Positions 22,201-33,800 are shown, counted from the first letter of the stretch. The stretch: 64,000 nucleotides of DNA from Aggregatibacter aphrophilus ATCC 33389 (GCF_900636915.1 NZ_LR134327.1:1302001-1366000), one strand, 5' to 3'. Notes: generated by a model from the sequence alone, not told the origin. Numbers and translations are program-made.

Positions 22201-23346
22201 TTAGGCTTTGTTGGAACTCACCAACGCATCAGCAGTGATATTGGAAATGTCCTTCGTGCTGGTTAAGGTTAACGCCACGCGCATTTCTTTCTTGAAGATA
22301 TCGAGCAAGTTTTCAACACCACGTTGTCCGTCAGCGCCCAAGGCATATACAAATGGGCGACCAATCATCGTCGCATCCGCACCTAAAGCCATCATACGCA
22401 CCACATCCAAACCGTTGCGAATACCGCCGTCAACCAAGATTTTGATGTCGCCTTTTACAGCGTCGGCAATCGGCGGTAAAGCACGAGCGCTTGATAACAC
22501 GCCGTCTAACTGACGACCACCATGGTTAGACACCACAATACCGTCAGCCCCGAAATGTACGGCATCTTTGGCATCTTCAGGATCCAAAATGCCTTTAATC
22601 ACCATTGGGCCATCCCAGAAATCACGAATCCATTCCAAGTCTTTCCAAGAAATAGATGGGTCAAAGTTTTCTGTAAGCCAACCGATATAATCATCTAATG
22701 CCACCGGTTTACCCATGTATTTTGACACATTACCCAAGGTAAACGGACGGCCTTTTGTCATCATATCGTATGACCAGAACGGATGAGTTGCTCCTTGAAT
22801 CACACGACGCAACCATTTGTAATCGCCGCTCATGCCAGAATGCATATCACGATAACGAGCCCCCGGAGTCGGCATATCAACAGTGAACACGAGGGTTGAA
22901 CAACCGGCGGCTTTTGCACGCTCAAGGGCATTTTTCATAAAACCGCGATCTTTGAGCACATATAACTGGAACCACATTGGGCGATTAATTGCCGGAACAA
23001 CTTCTTCAATAGGACAAATGGACACAGTTGATAACGTAAATGGCAACCCTTTTGCCGCCGCCGCTTTTGCCGCCTGCACTTCGCCACGGCTGGCATACAT
23101 TCCACATGCTCCCACCGGCGCCAAAATAACCGGCATTGATAATTTTTCACCGAATAATTCAATTTCGGTGTTTAGTTGCGACATATCGTTTAACACACGC
23201 TGTCTTAATGCAATTTCAGATAAATCACTCACATTGCGCGCTAAAGTATATTCAGTGTAAGAACCACCGTCCGCATAGTGAAACATAAACGGGGGAACAC
23301 GACGACGGGCTGCTGCGCGATAGTCATTAGCTGATGAAATGATCAT
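22201..23346 (-). CDS. lldD: L-lactate dehydrogenase, FMN-dependent (LldD)
   Basis: A 381-residue membrane-associated flavoenzyme that oxidises L-lactate to pyruvate and feeds electrons to quinone. Recognised blocks are the N-terminal [20 protein letters not shown], the flavin-site [15 protein letters not shown] and the catalytic histidine in [12 protein letters not shown]. The C-terminal [19 protein letters not shown] binds FMN phosphate. It is monocistronic, with no lldP permease or lldR regulator beside it. Confidence 0.96.
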   Translation of the reverse strand: MIISSANDYRAAARRRVPPFMFHYADGGSYTEYTLARNVSDLSEIALRQRVLNDMSQLNTEIELFGEKLSMPVILAPVGACGMYASRGEVQAAKAAAAKGLPFTLSTVSICPIEEVVPAINRPMWFQLYVLKDRGFMKNALERAKAAGCSTLVFTVDMPTPGARYRDMHSGMSGDYKWLRRVIQGATHPFWSYDMMTKGRPFTLGNVSKYMGKPVALDDYIGWLTENFDPSISWKDLEWIRDFWDGPMVIKGILDPEDAKDAVHFGADGIVVSNHGGRQLDGVLSSARALPPIADAVKGDIKILVDGGIRNGLDVVRMMALGADATMIGRPFVYALGADGQRGVENLLDIFKKEMRVALTLTSTKDISNITADALVSSNKA

Positions 23347-23363
23347 TTTTACCTCTTTTTAAT

Positions 23364-23378
23364 TAACAATTATTATCA
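23364..23378. promoter_or_regulatory. Candidate Fur-like site upstream of lldD
   Basis: TAACAATTATTATCA matches the Fur 7-1-7 consensus at 12 of 14 defined positions, 18 bp before the lldD start. The AT-rich setting makes chance likely. Confidence 0.2.
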
Positions 23379-23575
23379 TTTGTTCTTATTGTAATCAAAA
23401 TTTTAAAAGAAATGTACAAAATGTTTCAAGTTTGTTTAAAAATGTGGAAGGGATCACAAAATCCTTTTAACTTAAGGCAAGAATAGAGGTTACTTATAGT
23501 TAAAAAGGTGGGCTTAATCTTCTCATAAAAGAACCGACGTTCATTTTATTATCAAAAGTGCGGTCATTTTTTCTA

Positions 23576-24040
23576 TTATTTTCTGGATAATGGCGGAACA
23601 AAACAAATACCCATATCCCAAGGCTGCTCAATCCAGGTATTTTGCGGAATATCTACCACATAATCATCCACTAACTCAGCGCCGGCAGGTTTGGCAAAAA
23701 CCGTCACAAAACGGGCTTTCGGATACATTTTGCGAATGGCTCTGGCCGTATTACCGGTATCTACCAAATCATCCACCACGATAAAACCTTCACCGCCATT
23801 CGGCACATCCGCAGCATGAAGGACTTGCAACTCACCCTGGGAATCGTGGTTATAGCTGGCGATACACACGGTTTCCACATGACGAAGGCCCAATTCACGG
23901 GCAATCACTGCTGATGGAAATAACCCGCCACGGCTTACAGCAATAACACCTTTCCATTGAGAAGCGGGAAGCAAACGCTCAGATAATTTACGTGCGTGCA
24001 TATGAAACATATCCCACGTCACAACATATTTTTCACTCAT
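23576..24040 (-). CDS. gpt: Xanthine-guanine phosphoribosyltransferase
   Basis: A 154-residue purine salvage enzyme that converts guanine and xanthine to GMP and XMP with PRPP. The PRPP-binding motif VVDDLVDTG is at 88-96. The start at 24040 ([10 protein letters not shown]) matches known Gpt proteins; the longer reading frame upstream has no support. The stop is next to an uptake signal. It is divergent from pepD. Confidence 0.95.
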   Translation of the reverse strand: MSEKYVVTWDMFHMHARKLSERLLPASQWKGVIAVSRGGLFPSAVIARELGLRHVETVCIASYNHDSQGELQVLHAADVPNGGEGFIVVDDLVDTGNTARAIRKMYPKARFVTVFAKPAGAELVDDYVVDIPQNTWIEQPWDMGICFVPPLSRK

Positions 24041-24154
24041 AATGTCACCTTTCAGGAATTTTTGTGGCGCGTAGCCCAAGAAATAAAATTGCGTTAGGAT
24101 AACCCGAAATGGCATTTTATGCTATTATTTTCCCCAATTTTTTAAGGAGGAACT

Positions 24155-25615
24155 ATGTCAGAAATACAACAATTAAGCCCAAATTTATTATGGAAATGGT
24201 TTGATCAAATCTGCGCAATTCCGCATCCGTCCTATCAAGAAAACGAACTTGCGGAATTCATAGTCAACTGGGCAAAAGGTAAAGGGTTCTACGCAGCACG
24301 CGACGAAGTAGGCAATGTGTTAATCCGCAAACCGGCCACCAAAGGCATGGAAAATCGCAAAAAAGTTGCCTTGCAGGCACATTTGGACATGGTGCCGCAA
24401 GCCAACGAAGACAGTAGCCATAACTTCGCCACCGACCCGATTTTGCCTTACATTGACGGCGAATGGGTTCATGCCACCAACACCACTTTAGGTGCCGATA
24501 ACGGCATCGGTATGGCATCGACTTTAGCTATTTTAGACAGCGAGGATATTGCTCATCCGGATTTGGAAGTATTGCTCACCATGACCGAAGAACGTGGCAT
24601 GGAAGGCGCCATTGGTTTACGTCCAAATTGGTTACAAAGTGAAATCATGATTAACACCGATACGGAAGAAAATGGCGAAATTTATGTAGGCTGCGCCGGT
24701 GGCGAAAATGCTAATATCACGTTGCCTGTTGAATACCAAAATAACCTCTTCTCTCACAGTTACCAAATCATTCTTAAGGGTTTACGCGGCGGACATTCCG
24801 GTTGCGACATCCACACCGGACGCGCCAATGCGATTAAAGTGTTAGCTCGTTTCTTAGCAAAACTCACGCAAAATCAACCGCACTTTGACTTCCTTTTAAG
24901 TGACATTCGCGGCGGTTCTATTCGTAACGCTATTCCGCGCGAAGCTTTTGCGACGTTAAACTTCAACGGTGATGTGACTCAACTAAAAAGTGCGGTGGAA
25001 AATTTTGGTATTTTGTTAAAAACCGAACTGGCATTAGTTGAACCGAATCTTACCTGTGATTTACAACCAATTAATAAGCCGGAAAAAACCTTTACAGCTT
25101 CCACTACGCAACGTGTGATTAATTTATTGAACGTACTGCCAAATGGTGTGATTCGTAACAGCGACGTATTAGAAAACACCGTGGAAACCTCCCTCAGCGT
25201 CGGTGTATTAAAAACAGAAGAAAATCAAATTAAAGCCACAATTTTAGTGCGTTCGCTCATTGATAGCGGCAAAGAATATGTCACAGAGATGTTGCAATCT
25301 CTTGCTTCATTAAGTGGCGCGTGCGCCGAATTCTCCGGTTCCTATCCGGGTTGGGAGCCACAAGCGCATTCACCAATTGTTGATTTAACCCATAAAATTT
25401 ATGCCCAAGTGCTAGGTTATGAGCCGACAATCAAAGTGATTCACGCCGGTCTAGAATGTGGCTTGCTGAAAAAAAGCTATCCGAATATGGATATGGTTTC
25501 CATCGGGCCAACGATTAAAAACGCGCACTCACCGGATGAAAAAGTGCATATCCCGGCAGTGCAAATTTATTGGTCGTTAATCACGAAATTATTGGCGGAA
25601 ATTCCAGCAAAATAA
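24155..25615 (+). CDS. pepD: Aminoacyl-histidine dipeptidase (peptidase D)
   Basis: A 486-residue M20-family zinc dipeptidase that hydrolyses Xaa-His and other dipeptides. Metal-site motifs are [11 protein letters not shown] (His and Asp), [21 protein letters not shown] and, at the end, the histidine in [33 protein letters not shown] is the family dimerisation/active-site block. An ideal AAGGAGG site precedes the ATG. Confidence 0.96.
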   Translation: MSEIQQLSPNLLWKWFDQICAIPHPSYQENELAEFIVNWAKGKGFYAARDEVGNVLIRKPATKGMENRKKVALQAHLDMVPQANEDSSHNFATDPILPYIDGEWVHATNTTLGADNGIGMASTLAILDSEDIAHPDLEVLLTMTEERGMEGAIGLRPNWLQSEIMINTDTEENGEIYVGCAGGENANITLPVEYQNNLFSHSYQIILKGLRGGHSGCDIHTGRANAIKVLARFLAKLTQNQPHFDFLLSDIRGGSIRNAIPREAFATLNFNGDVTQLKSAVENFGILLKTELALVEPNLTCDLQPINKPEKTFTASTTQRVINLLNVLPNGVIRNSDVLENTVETSLSVGVLKTEENQIKATILVRSLIDSGKEYVTEMLQSLASLSGACAEFSGSYPGWEPQAHSPIVDLTHKIYAQVLGYEPTIKVIHAGLECGLLKKSYPNMDMVSIGPTIKNAHSPDEKVHIPAVQIYWSLITKLLAEIPAK

Positions 25616-25636
25616 ACTGTTTTTTAAGGAAACAAA

Positions 25637-25666
25637 AACCCGCTCTCAATGGAGCGGGTTTCTTTT
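25637..25666. terminator. Terminator between pepD and rpoH
   Basis: A 9-bp stem (25637-25645 with 25652-25660), loop TCAATG and a T-rich tail in the plus direction; an A-run on the other side makes it usable by rpoH as well. Confidence 0.88.
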
Positions 25667-25685
25667 TATAAACTTTAAAAACACA

Positions 25686-26534
25686 TTAAAAACTGACCGC
25701 ACTTTTTAATTTCTTCAGTGCGTTGGTTTCTAATTGACGTACGCGTTCGGCAGAAATGTTGTATTTTTCCGCCAAGTCTTGCAAGGTGGCTTTGGTTTCA
25801 TCCAACCAACGGGCTTTGATAATGTCTTGGCTACGGGCATCCAAATTATCCAACGCAACAGCGAGTTGGTCAGTGGCTTGCGCTTCGTAGTTTTCATTTT
25901 CTAACTCGGCAGCAAAATTGGAACCTTTATCTTCCAAGTATAATGCCGGCGCATAGGTTTCTTCATCGTGATCATCTGTTGGTAAATCAAAGGCAACATC
26001 CGCCCCGGTCATGCGAGACTCCATTTCCACCACGTCTTGCGGAGAAACACCTAACTCATTGGCCACCATGTCTACTTCATTTTCGTTAAACCAACCCAAA
26101 CGTTGTTTCGTTTTACGTAGATTAAAGAATAACTTACGTTGTGCTTTGGTTGTGGCGACTTTCACAATACGCCAGTTACGCAAAACGTATTCGTGAATTT
26201 CCGCTTTAATCCAATGCACCGCAAAAGATACCAAGCGAACGCCTACTTCCGGATTAAAACGCTTAACCGCTTTCATTAAGCCAATATTGCCTTCTTGAAT
26301 TAAATCCGCTTGTGGCAAACCATAACCGGAATAACCACGGGCAACATGGATCACAAAGCGCAAGTGAGATAACACGAGTTTTTTTGCCGCCTCAATATCT
26401 TCTTGGTAATACAAACGTTCTGCCAATTCCTTTTCTTCTTCCGCCGTTAACATCGGGTATTCATTCGCCGCGCGAATATAGGCTTCTAAACTTCCTTGGG
26501 GAACCAACATCATTGTTTGAGTTTCTTTATCCAT
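25686..26534 (-). CDS. rpoH: Heat-shock sigma factor RpoH (sigma-32)
   Basis: A 282-residue sigma factor that directs RNA polymerase to heat-shock promoters. Region 2 reads [20 protein letters not shown] and [20 protein letters not shown]. The RpoH box [17 protein letters not shown] is intact, and region 4 ends in [20 protein letters not shown]. Two adjacent ATGs exist; the second (26534) has the better spacing from AAGGAAG. As recalled, rpoH is next to murB-narQ in Haemophilus influenzae; here tehA and a small gene lie between. Confidence 0.97.
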   Translation of the reverse strand: MDKETQTMMLVPQGSLEAYIRAANEYPMLTAEEEKELAERLYYQEDIEAAKKLVLSHLRFVIHVARGYSGYGLPQADLIQEGNIGLMKAVKRFNPEVGVRLVSFAVHWIKAEIHEYVLRNWRIVKVATTKAQRKLFFNLRKTKQRLGWFNENEVDMVANELGVSPQDVVEMESRMTGADVAFDLPTDDHDEETYAPALYLEDKGSNFAAELENENYEAQATDQLAVALDNLDARSQDIIKARWLDETKATLQDLAEKYNISAERVRQLETNALKKLKSAVSF

Positions 26535-26671
26535 CATCTTCCTTCTTACTAAAGTCACTGGATCAAATTAAATCTAGTTATAACACAATCTATGAGAAAT
26601 TCAATCGGTTTTAGCGATTGGAATCCGTTTTTTCATAGTTTATATGACCAAATTTTAGCCTAAAAGTTCTT

Positions 26672-27625
26672 TTACTTCACAAAAAAACGTCCGCGCATAA
26701 TGAGGTAAAGCGTCCCAAAAATCAATAGTCCAATTATTATTGACGCAAACCAAAACAGGGATAAACCCAAAATTCCTAGAATCATATTAGATGTACCTTG
26801 GTATAAATGTAATCCCACGTTTGCCATAGACGCCAGTCCAAAAGAGAATGCCCAAAATGAAACCGTGAAACCATTTTGGAATAGCCAAGGTAGCAAGCGA
26901 ATTAAGAACAATAATTGCAATACACCATAACCGATAAGTAGCTTAACCAACAAATCTATTTCGCCGCCATTTAACACCAAGTAAGTGGAACAACCCACAA
27001 AGGCCGGAGCAAGTTGAATGCCAATCGCCGGACGAACGGCAGGCGCAACAGGTTCTAAATTGCGTAATCGATGCAAAATTGCCGGCTCAAGACTGAGCCA
27101 TGAAAACACGCCGGCGCCAAAAAAGAGCATGCCGACCTCGCTGTAACCCAAATAGCCTAATGCGGTGCCGCTAACAAAATTGGTTGCCACTGTCGGCAAG
27201 TACATAATCGGTGTTGTGGCTTCCACTTTATGAATACCACGCCACAACCCGGCAGCACGGTAAGCAGCAAAAACCAACTGCCCGATGATACCCAATGTAA
27301 TTAACCCAACAGACAATGGGAACCCATATGGCAATGCTGCCAAGCCCATTAAAATAGTAGTAATCGGAATCAAGCTGATAAAACAGCACTGAATTAAATT
27401 CTGCAATTCTGCTTTGGCCTGATGTCGGAAACGCAACCATTTCACGCCATAAGCGACAATAAATATCAACCAAATGACGGTTGCCAAACCAAGTAACGTT
27501 TCACCAACAATCGTTGGCAGTGCTACAGCATGAGCGCCATAACGCCAAGCCAAGCCTAATGCGGATAAACCTAAAACGATACTGAAATAACTGACCGGAA
27601 TAGGAAAAGGTTTTTGCTGTTCCAT
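26672..27625 (-). CDS. tehA: TehA, SLAC1-type anion channel / tellurite resistance protein
   Basis: A 317-residue protein with about ten transmembrane helices. It aligns with H. influenzae TehA, whose structure defined the SLAC1 anion channel fold: ALIPITT-type block (SLIPITTILMG), LPTVATNFVSG, LFFGAGVFSWLSLEP and WAFSFGLASMANVG, the last containing the gating-phenylalanine region. Tellurite resistance is incidental; anion flux is the likely role. Its ATG touches the stop of the upstream small gene. tehB is not adjacent. Confidence 0.9.
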   Translation of the reverse strand: MEQQKPFPIPVSYFSIVLGLSALGLAWRYGAHAVALPTIVGETLLGLATVIWLIFIVAYGVKWLRFRHQAKAELQNLIQCCFISLIPITTILMGLAALPYGFPLSVGLITLGIIGQLVFAAYRAAGLWRGIHKVEATTPIMYLPTVATNFVSGTALGYLGYSEVGMLFFGAGVFSWLSLEPAILHRLRNLEPVAPAVRPAIGIQLAPAFVGCSTYLVLNGGEIDLLVKLLIGYGVLQLLFLIRLLPWLFQNGFTVSFWAFSFGLASMANVGLHLYQGTSNMILGILGLSLFWFASIIIGLLIFGTLYLIMRGRFFVK

Positions 27626-27933
27626 TAATTTGCCTCAATTTGATAACACAAGTCTTGTTCAATAACGCGCAACAACAAATCAATATTCGGGTGTTTTCCT
27701 GTATTTTTGCGGGCATCTTGCGTGTGTTCGGCGAAGAGTTGCAATCCTTTTTGTGCCGAAGTGCGGTCTAATTTTCCGTTAAATTCTTGGGCTAAAGCAT
27801 TGTACACCCGCAGCGAGCCCAACTTACCTGCGACGGCAGGAATATGATGAACCATCGTTCCGTTGTCCAAAACGGTTAATCCGGAAAGATGATCAATAGA
27901 AGGTAATGTATCTAATATTGTTTTAAAATCCAT
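27625..27933 (-). CDS. Small conserved protein, DUF2322-like
   Basis: A 102-residue soluble protein without signal or membrane segment: MDFKTILDTLPSIDHLSGLT, LGSLRVYNALAQEFNGKLD, and a histidine/asparagine-rich HTQDARKNTGKHPNIDLLLR. It resembles the DUF2322 family of Pasteurellaceae and some beta-proteobacteria as recalled; no function is known. It ends at the first base of tehA's start codon region, so the two are translationally coupled. It may regulate or assist TehA, but that is inference. Confidence 0.7.
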   Translation of the reverse strand: MDFKTILDTLPSIDHLSGLTVLDNGTMVHHIPAVAGKLGSLRVYNALAQEFNGKLDRTSAQKGLQLFAEHTQDARKNTGKHPNIDLLLRVIEQDLCYQIEAN

Positions 27934-27962
27934 AAGGTTTCCTTCGGTAAGAGGTTGAAAAA

Positions 27963-28988
27963 CTAACGAATAGTTTGTTGGCTATCGACTTCGCCCCGTT
28001 TTCCGATAAAGCGCACTTCCGGTTGCAGGCGAACATCAAAACGCAATGCCACAAGCTGATAAATATGATGGGCAAGCTCTACAACATCAGAAGCCGTGGC
28101 ATTGCCTTTATTAATCAAAACTAATGCCTGTTGCTGATGCACTGCCGCGCCACCGATTTGGAAGCCTTTCAAGCCACATTGATCGATAAGCCAACCTGCG
28201 GCTAATTTTATGTTGCCGTCAGGTTGCGGAAAATGTGGGATCGTCGCATATTCTTGTTGTAATCGCTCAAATTGTTGTGCAGGAATCACCGGGTTCTTAA
28301 AGAAACTCCCTGCGTTGCCAAACTCTTTCGGATCCGGCAATTTACTTTGACGCACGGCACAAATTTCGGCAAAAACGTCCGCAGAAGTGACCGCACTTTT
28401 ATCCAGATTGGCTAAATTGCCGTATTTCAACACCGGTTTCCATGCCTTCGCTAACTTCAACCCAACGGCAGTCACCACATAACCTTGAGCATATTTATGC
28501 TTAAATACGCTCTCCCGATAACCAAATTCACATTCAGCATTGGTTAGGCGAAACAGCTCACCGGAGTGAAGGTTAATCACTTCCACATAATCACATACAT
28601 CTTTAAATTCTACGCCATAGGCACCGATATTTTGAATCGGCGCAGACCCCGCACAGCCAGGAATGAGCGCCAAATTTTCCAAGCCATAATAACCCCGCTC
28701 GATGCTCCATCTCACCAAGTCATGCCAGACTTCGCCACCATTAACGTGTAAATAATGAAAATCCGCATCTTCCCGATGTTCAATGCCAAGCATGCGATTA
28801 AGTAAGACGGCGCCGTCAAAATCCTCTACAAATAACACATTGCTACCTTGCCCTAAAAAAAGCACAGGCAACTGCTCCGCCAAGCAGTCTTGCCAAGCCT
28901 GTTGCAATTGCGGAATAGAGTGAATCTCAATGATCTTTTTGGCTTTCGCAGGAAGAGAAAACGTATGAAAAGGTTGTAAATTTTGCAT
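27963..28988 (-). CDS. murB: UDP-N-acetylenolpyruvoylglucosamine reductase
   Basis: A 341-residue FAD enzyme that reduces UDP-GlcNAc-enolpyruvate to UDP-MurNAc in peptidoglycan synthesis. [10 protein letters not shown] and [20 protein letters not shown] bind FAD. The proton-donor serine lies in [10 protein letters not shown], and the catalytic glutamate in LQPEVRFIG near the end. It is a type I MurB by length. It is downstream of narQ with a 12-nt gap, so the two are co-transcribed. Confidence 0.97.
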   Translation of the reverse strand: MQNLQPFHTFSLPAKAKKIIEIHSIPQLQQAWQDCLAEQLPVLFLGQGSNVLFVEDFDGAVLLNRMLGIEHREDADFHYLHVNGGEVWHDLVRWSIERGYYGLENLALIPGCAGSAPIQNIGAYGVEFKDVCDYVEVINLHSGELFRLTNAECEFGYRESVFKHKYAQGYVVTAVGLKLAKAWKPVLKYGNLANLDKSAVTSADVFAEICAVRQSKLPDPKEFGNAGSFFKNPVIPAQQFERLQQEYATIPHFPQPDGNIKLAAGWLIDQCGLKGFQIGGAAVHQQQALVLINKGNATASDVVELAHHIYQLVALRFDVRLQPEVRFIGKRGEVDSQQTIR

Positions 28989-29000
28989 GTATCCGTCCTT

Positions 29001-30707
29001 TTAATATAACACGTGAGCCAAAGTGACTTTCACTTCCGTGCCGCCACTTGCTCGAGGAGAAATTGTTAATTTGGCATTAAGTTGTGCACTGCGCTCTTGC
29101 ATAATGTTTAAGCCGTAATGCCCGTCAGGTTCTTCCAAACTTGGAATACCCACACCGTTATCGCGCACAATGAGTTCGTATTCGCCATCTTCGTTTGTGT
29201 GCGCAATCACCTCAATTAAGGTGCCCTGCGAATGTTTAATGGCATTTAATACCGCTTCACGCACAATTTGCAACGCATTCACTAACTGTGGCGCATTAAA
29301 ACTTTGCGATGGCAACGTGCAATCCACACTCATTTGCATGTCGGTTTGATTGCGTAAGGAATCAATCACTTGCTCCAATGCCAGTTTTAAATTCGCCTCC
29401 TGAATGGTTAAACTGAAGGTCGCCAACAGCTCGCGCAATTGGCTATAACCATCGCTAAGCGCGCGTTCAAATTGACGAATAATCGACAAACTCTTATTTT
29501 TAGAGTCCGGTTCATCTTTATTCAAATTATGTTTTAACAAGGTTAATTGAATTTGTAAAAAAGCCAACACTTGTGCCAAAGAATCATGTAGCTCACGTGC
29601 AATAATAGAACGCTCTTCCATTAACAACAATTGCTCTTGCTGACGTTGGGTTTTATGGAAATAGAGAGAACGACTAAGCATTTGCGCCAAGTTGTTCATG
29701 GTGCGCAAATCCGGGCAAGGCAACCCCGCCTGCCAGTGTAAAACAGCCAAAGTTTCGCCTTCCATACTCACTTCGGTTTGCTGACATTCGATTAACGGTT
29801 GTTTCGTACCAAGGCAAATGTTCCAATGCTCCGCATCCAACACTTTTAATTCTAAATAACGCAAGTGTTCGCTGCTCATAATATTTTGCATCACCATTTG
29901 TAAAATCTTACCGTTAATATTATTGGTGGTAACCAGTTGTGAGCAATGGTACAAGGTGGTTAAAGAACGGTTGGTTTGTTGCAACTTTTGTGTTTTTTCA
30001 TTCACAGTCGCTTCTAGGCTGGAATATAGCTTACCCAATTCGGAAGACATTTTGGTAAACGTACGCGCCAAATTGCCAATTTCATCTTCTTTATTCACAT
30101 CTAACGGGATATGTTTAAATTGCCCCATTTGCACTTGAATACTGGCCTTAGTCAGTTGTTCCAACGGACGCGCCACTGCCTTGCGGGTGTACCAATTCAC
30201 ATACGAAACCATCACAAAAATCAATAATAATGACAAGGAGATCACCCACACCGCCAAAATCCAACGTTGCTCGGCAGAATATTGCAACGCTGACACAAAC
30301 TGATCTACTTGCGCCACATAGTTGGCAATATGATGTTGATACTCAACAAGATTTTTTTGTTTTGCCAACGATTCCATCTTCTCCCAACGCTTAATGAGAT
30401 TGTTATAAGAAGATTTCACATCCTCAGAAACAAAAAACTGATGGTGAATATCTAACAGCGATTGTGAATGCAGACTTTCACGATATTGTCGCAAACTTTT
30501 TTCTACTGATTCCAGTTCATGTTCCATTTCATACAGCAAGCGATAACTCTGCATACGCAACGAGCCGGACACATTAATGGCTTCCGCATACGATTTATTG
30601 CCCGCCATTAAAGCGAAGCTTAAAGATGCAATCACGCCAACAAAGATAATAATAACAATAAGATAGTTGGCAATGCGGGTGGAAACGGAATGTTTAATTT
30701 TAACCAT
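29001..30707 (-). CDS. narQ: NarQ-type nitrate/nitrite sensor histidine kinase
   Basis: A 568-residue membrane sensor. Transmembrane segments lie at about 13-35 and 150-170 and flank a periplasmic helical domain. The nitrate-binding P-box NVSGSLRMQSYRLLYEME is at 45-62. Then come HAMP (171-223), a GAF-like linker, the HisKA_3 phosphoacceptor His374 in ARELHDSLAQ and the HATPase motifs NAIKHSQG and VRDNGVGI. It should phosphorylate NarP, which is not in the window. It is divergent from the nap operon that NarQ-NarP is known to control. Confidence 0.95.
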   Translation of the reverse strand: MVKIKHSVSTRIANYLIVIIIFVGVIASLSFALMAGNKSYAEAINVSGSLRMQSYRLLYEMEHELESVEKSLRQYRESLHSQSLLDIHHQFFVSEDVKSSYNNLIKRWEKMESLAKQKNLVEYQHHIANYVAQVDQFVSALQYSAEQRWILAVWVISLSLLLIFVMVSYVNWYTRKAVARPLEQLTKASIQVQMGQFKHIPLDVNKEDEIGNLARTFTKMSSELGKLYSSLEATVNEKTQKLQQTNRSLTTLYHCSQLVTTNNINGKILQMVMQNIMSSEHLRYLELKVLDAEHWNICLGTKQPLIECQQTEVSMEGETLAVLHWQAGLPCPDLRTMNNLAQMLSRSLYFHKTQRQQEQLLLMEERSIIARELHDSLAQVLAFLQIQLTLLKHNLNKDEPDSKNKSLSIIRQFERALSDGYSQLRELLATFSLTIQEANLKLALEQVIDSLRNQTDMQMSVDCTLPSQSFNAPQLVNALQIVREAVLNAIKHSQGTLIEVIAHTNEDGEYELIVRDNGVGIPSLEEPDGHYGLNIMQERSAQLNAKLTISPRASGGTEVKVTLAHVLY

Positions 30708-30810
30708 AGAAAACCTTTCTAATACAAACTGAGTTAGTGTAGCAAAAAAGTGCGGTGGATTTTAGCGGAATATTTTGATCTTCCCTGAGAATAAACGGTT
30801 GAAGGCAAAT

Positions 30811-30824
30811 TTGATCTAAAGCAA
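30811..30824 (+). promoter_or_regulatory. Candidate FNR site upstream of the nap operon
   Basis: TTGATCTAAAGCAA matches the FNR consensus TTGATNNNNATCAA at 8 of 10 defined positions. A TG-extended -10 (TATAGT, 30857-30862) lies downstream, which would centre the site near -51, an unusual position. The 296-bp region 30708-31003 contains no gene and must hold the narQ and nap promoters. Confidence 0.3.
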
Positions 30825-31003
30825 AGTAGATGAAAATTTAGTCCAAAATACCCTGTTATAGTGATATGAATTACCCTGCAACCAATTAATATGCAAGGCC
30901 TAAAAATAGGTTACCAATAACATCATTTATTGAAACACCTGTTGCAGTGATTACATTCAGTGTCGCCTAATTGGCACAGTGAAAATAACCAATTCAAATA
31001 AAA

Positions 31004-31288
31004 ATGAATAAAACAGATATTTTAACCATGGAAGAAGCGAAAGACTGGCACGTAGTCGGTTTGGTGGTGCATGGAAAACCCCCAAAAATACCTGCAATTC
31101 GTACTGCACTTTTAGCTATTCCGCACACAGAAGTTCCGACCTTTGATGAAAAAATAGGAAAGATTGTTGCTGTTATGCAATCTCACGATCAGCATATCTT
31201 GCTTAAAAACATGGAATCTGTGAAAGATATTGACGGCGTTATTACCGTTTCGCTGATTTATCATCAACAAGATGAACAGCCTGAATAA
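31004..31288 (+). CDS. napD: NapD, NapA maturation chaperone
   Basis: A 94-residue chaperone that binds the twin-arginine signal of NapA and holds it until the molybdenum cofactor is inserted. DWHVVGLVVHGKPPKIPAIR and KDIDGVITVSLIYHQQDE fit the NapD ferredoxin-like fold. No clear ribosome site is seen; an in-frame ATG at 31028 is an alternative start. It is the first gene of the operon here, because napF is missing. Confidence 0.92.
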   Translation: MNKTDILTMEEAKDWHVVGLVVHGKPPKIPAIRTALLAIPHTEVPTFDEKIGKIVAVMQSHDQHILLKNMESVKDIDGVITVSLIYHQQDEQPE

Positions 31289-31319
31289 CTCAAAAATCAT
31301 ATAGTGGGGGGAAAACACT

Positions 31320-33800
31320 ATGAATTTAAGTCGTAGAGACTTTATGAAAGCCAATGCTGCCATGGCTGCAGCAACGGCTGCCGGATTAACGATTCCGGTG
31401 AAAAATGTAGAAGCTGCCGAATCCGAAATTAAATGGGATAAAGCACCATGCCGCTTTTGCGGAACCGGTTGTTCTGTATTAGTAGGTACGAAAGATGGTC
31501 GTATTGTTGCTTCTCAAGGTGACCCAGATGCAGAAGTAAACCGTGGTTTAAACTGTATCAAAGGTTACTTCTTACCGAAAATTATGTACGGTAAAGACCG
31601 TTTAACCCAGCCGATGTTGCGTATGAAAGACGGCAAATATGATAAGAACGGCGATTTCACACCAGTTAGTTGGGATGTAGCATTTAAAACTATGGCAGAA
31701 AAATTCAAAGCTGCCGTAAAAGAATTAGGTCCAAACGGTGTGGGAATGTTCAGTTCCGGTCAAACCACCATCTTTGAAGGTTATGCCAAAGCCAAACTTT
31801 GGAAAGCCGGTTTCCGTTCTAATAATATCGACCCGAATGCGCGTCACTGTATGGCGTCTGCAGCGGTTGCCTTTATACGCACCTTTGGTATGGACGAACC
31901 GATGGGCTGTTATGATGACATTGAAAATGCCGAAGCCTTTGTGCTTTGGGGTTCCAACATGGCGGAAATGCACCCAATTTTGTGGTCTCGTATTACCGAT
32001 CGTCGCTTATCCAACCCAGATGTGAAAGTCGCCGTACTTTCTACTTTTGAACACCGTAGTTTTGAATTGGCGGATTACAGTTTAATCTTCAAACCGCACA
32101 CCGACTTGGTAATTTTGAACTACATTATTAATTATCTAATCCAAAACGATGCAATTAACTGGAATTTCGTCAATAAACATACTAAATTTAAACGTGGTGA
32201 AACCGATATCGGTTACGGCTTACGTGATAATCACCCATTGCAAAAAGCAGCAAAAAATCCGAACAGCGGCAAAATGTATGACAGCAACTTTGAGGAATTA
32301 AAAGCCTTAGTTGCTGAATACACCTTAGACAAAGCTCATGAAATGTCCGGCGTACCAAAAGATGTGTTGGAAAACTTGGCGAAATTATATGCTGATCCAA
32401 AACGTAAAGTGGTGTCTTATTGGACCATGGGTTTCAACCAACATACTCGCGGTGTGTGGGCAAACCACTTAATCTATAACATCCATCTATTAACTGGAAA
32501 AATTTCTATTCCGGGTTGTGGTCCGTTCTCCTTAACCGGTCAACCATCTGCGTGTGGTACAGCCCGTGAAGTAGGTACCTTTATTCACCGCTTGCCGGCA
32601 GACTTAGTGGTTACCAATCCAAAACACCGTGAAATTGCAGAAAAAATCTGGAAATTACCTGCAGGACTTATTACGGATGTATTAGGTTTCCATGCCGTTG
32701 CTCAAAGCCGTGCATTAAAAGACGGTAAAATGCGTGTGTTATGGCAAATGTGTACCAACAATATGCAAGGCGGTCCAAATATTAATGAAGAAACTTTCCC
32801 GGGCTGGCGTAATCCGGACAACTTTATCGTGGTGTCCGACCCATACCCAACCGTTTCCTGTTTAGCCGCAGACTTAATGCTTCCGACAGCAATGTGGGTA
32901 GAAAAAGAGGGGGCTTACGGTAACGCAGAACGTCGTACGCAGTTTTGGCGCCAACAAGTAAAAGCACCAGGTGAAGCGAAATCTGATGTATGGCAGTTAG
33001 TGGAGTTCTCTAAATATTTCACCACTGATGAAATGTGGCCGGCAGAAATTCTAGAGAAAAACCCTGAATATAAAGGTAAAACTTTATATGAGGTGCTATA
33101 TCGTAATGGCCAAGTGGATCAATTCCCACTAAGCGATCTTGCCGAAGGTCAATTAAACGACGAATCCCATCACTTCGGTTTCTATTTGCACAAAGGCTTA
33201 TTTGAAGAATACGCGTCATTCGGTCGTGGTCACGGACATGACTTAGCACCGTTCGACACCTATCACAAAGCACGTGGCTTACGCTGGCCTGTAGTGGACG
33301 GCAAAGAAACCTTATGGCGTTATCGTGAAGGTTACGACCCATACGTTAAAGAAGGTGAAGGCGTGGCGTTCTACGGTTACCCGGATAAAAAAGCGATTAT
33401 TCTTGCTGTGCCTTATGAACCACCTGCAGAGTCACCGGATGCTGAATACGATTTATGGCTATGTACCGGCCGTGTATTAGAACACTGGCACACAGGCACA
33501 ATGACCCGTCGTGTACCGGAATTGCATCGTTCCTTCCCGAATAACGTTGTTTGGATGCACCCGAACGATGCACAAAAACGCGGATTACGTCATGGTGACA
33601 AGATTAAAATTGCCTCACGTCGCGGTGAAGTGATTTCTTACCTAGATACACGTGGTCGTAATAAAGTGCCGGAGGGCTTGGTTTATACCACTTTCTTTGA
33701 TGCAGGACAGCTAGCCAATAAATTAACATTGGATGCAACTGACCCAATTTCTAAAGAAACCGACTTTAAGAAATGTGCGGTAAAAGTGGAAAAAGCTTAA
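31320..33800 (+). CDS. napA: NapA, periplasmic nitrate reductase catalytic subunit
   Basis: An 826-residue molybdoenzyme that reduces nitrate to nitrite in the periplasm. The twin-arginine signal [19 protein letters not shown] is at 4-22. The [4Fe-4S] cysteines are in [17 protein letters not shown] and NCIKGYF. The molybdenum ligand is the cysteine in [12 protein letters not shown]. The C-terminal Mo-bis-MGD domain includes [23 protein letters not shown] ribosome site precedes the ATG. It works with NapB, NapC, NapG and NapH encoded downstream. Confidence 0.98.
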   Translation: MNLSRRDFMKANAAMAAATAAGLTIPVKNVEAAESEIKWDKAPCRFCGTGCSVLVGTKDGRIVASQGDPDAEVNRGLNCIKGYFLPKIMYGKDRLTQPMLRMKDGKYDKNGDFTPVSWDVAFKTMAEKFKAAVKELGPNGVGMFSSGQTTIFEGYAKAKLWKAGFRSNNIDPNARHCMASAAVAFIRTFGMDEPMGCYDDIENAEAFVLWGSNMAEMHPILWSRITDRRLSNPDVKVAVLSTFEHRSFELADYSLIFKPHTDLVILNYIINYLIQNDAINWNFVNKHTKFKRGETDIGYGLRDNHPLQKAAKNPNSGKMYDSNFEELKALVAEYTLDKAHEMSGVPKDVLENLAKLYADPKRKVVSYWTMGFNQHTRGVWANHLIYNIHLLTGKISIPGCGPFSLTGQPSACGTAREVGTFIHRLPADLVVTNPKHREIAEKIWKLPAGLITDVLGFHAVAQSRALKDGKMRVLWQMCTNNMQGGPNINEETFPGWRNPDNFIVVSDPYPTVSCLAADLMLPTAMWVEKEGAYGNAERRTQFWRQQVKAPGEAKSDVWQLVEFSKYFTTDEMWPAEILEKNPEYKGKTLYEVLYRNGQVDQFPLSDLAEGQLNDESHHFGFYLHKGLFEEYASFGRGHGHDLAPFDTYHKARGLRWPVVDGKETLWRYREGYDPYVKEGEGVAFYGYPDKKAIILAVPYEPPAESPDAEYDLWLCTGRVLEHWHTGTMTRRVPELHRSFPNNVVWMHPNDAQKRGLRHGDKIKIASRRGEVISYLDTRGRNKVPEGLVYTTFFDAGQLANKLTLDATDPISKETDFKKCAVKVEKA

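Noticed and set aside
24116..24154. A longer gpt reading frame with 25 extra N-terminal codons
   Set aside because: The extra residues have no similarity to Gpt and the internal ATG at 24040 gives the usual N-terminus.
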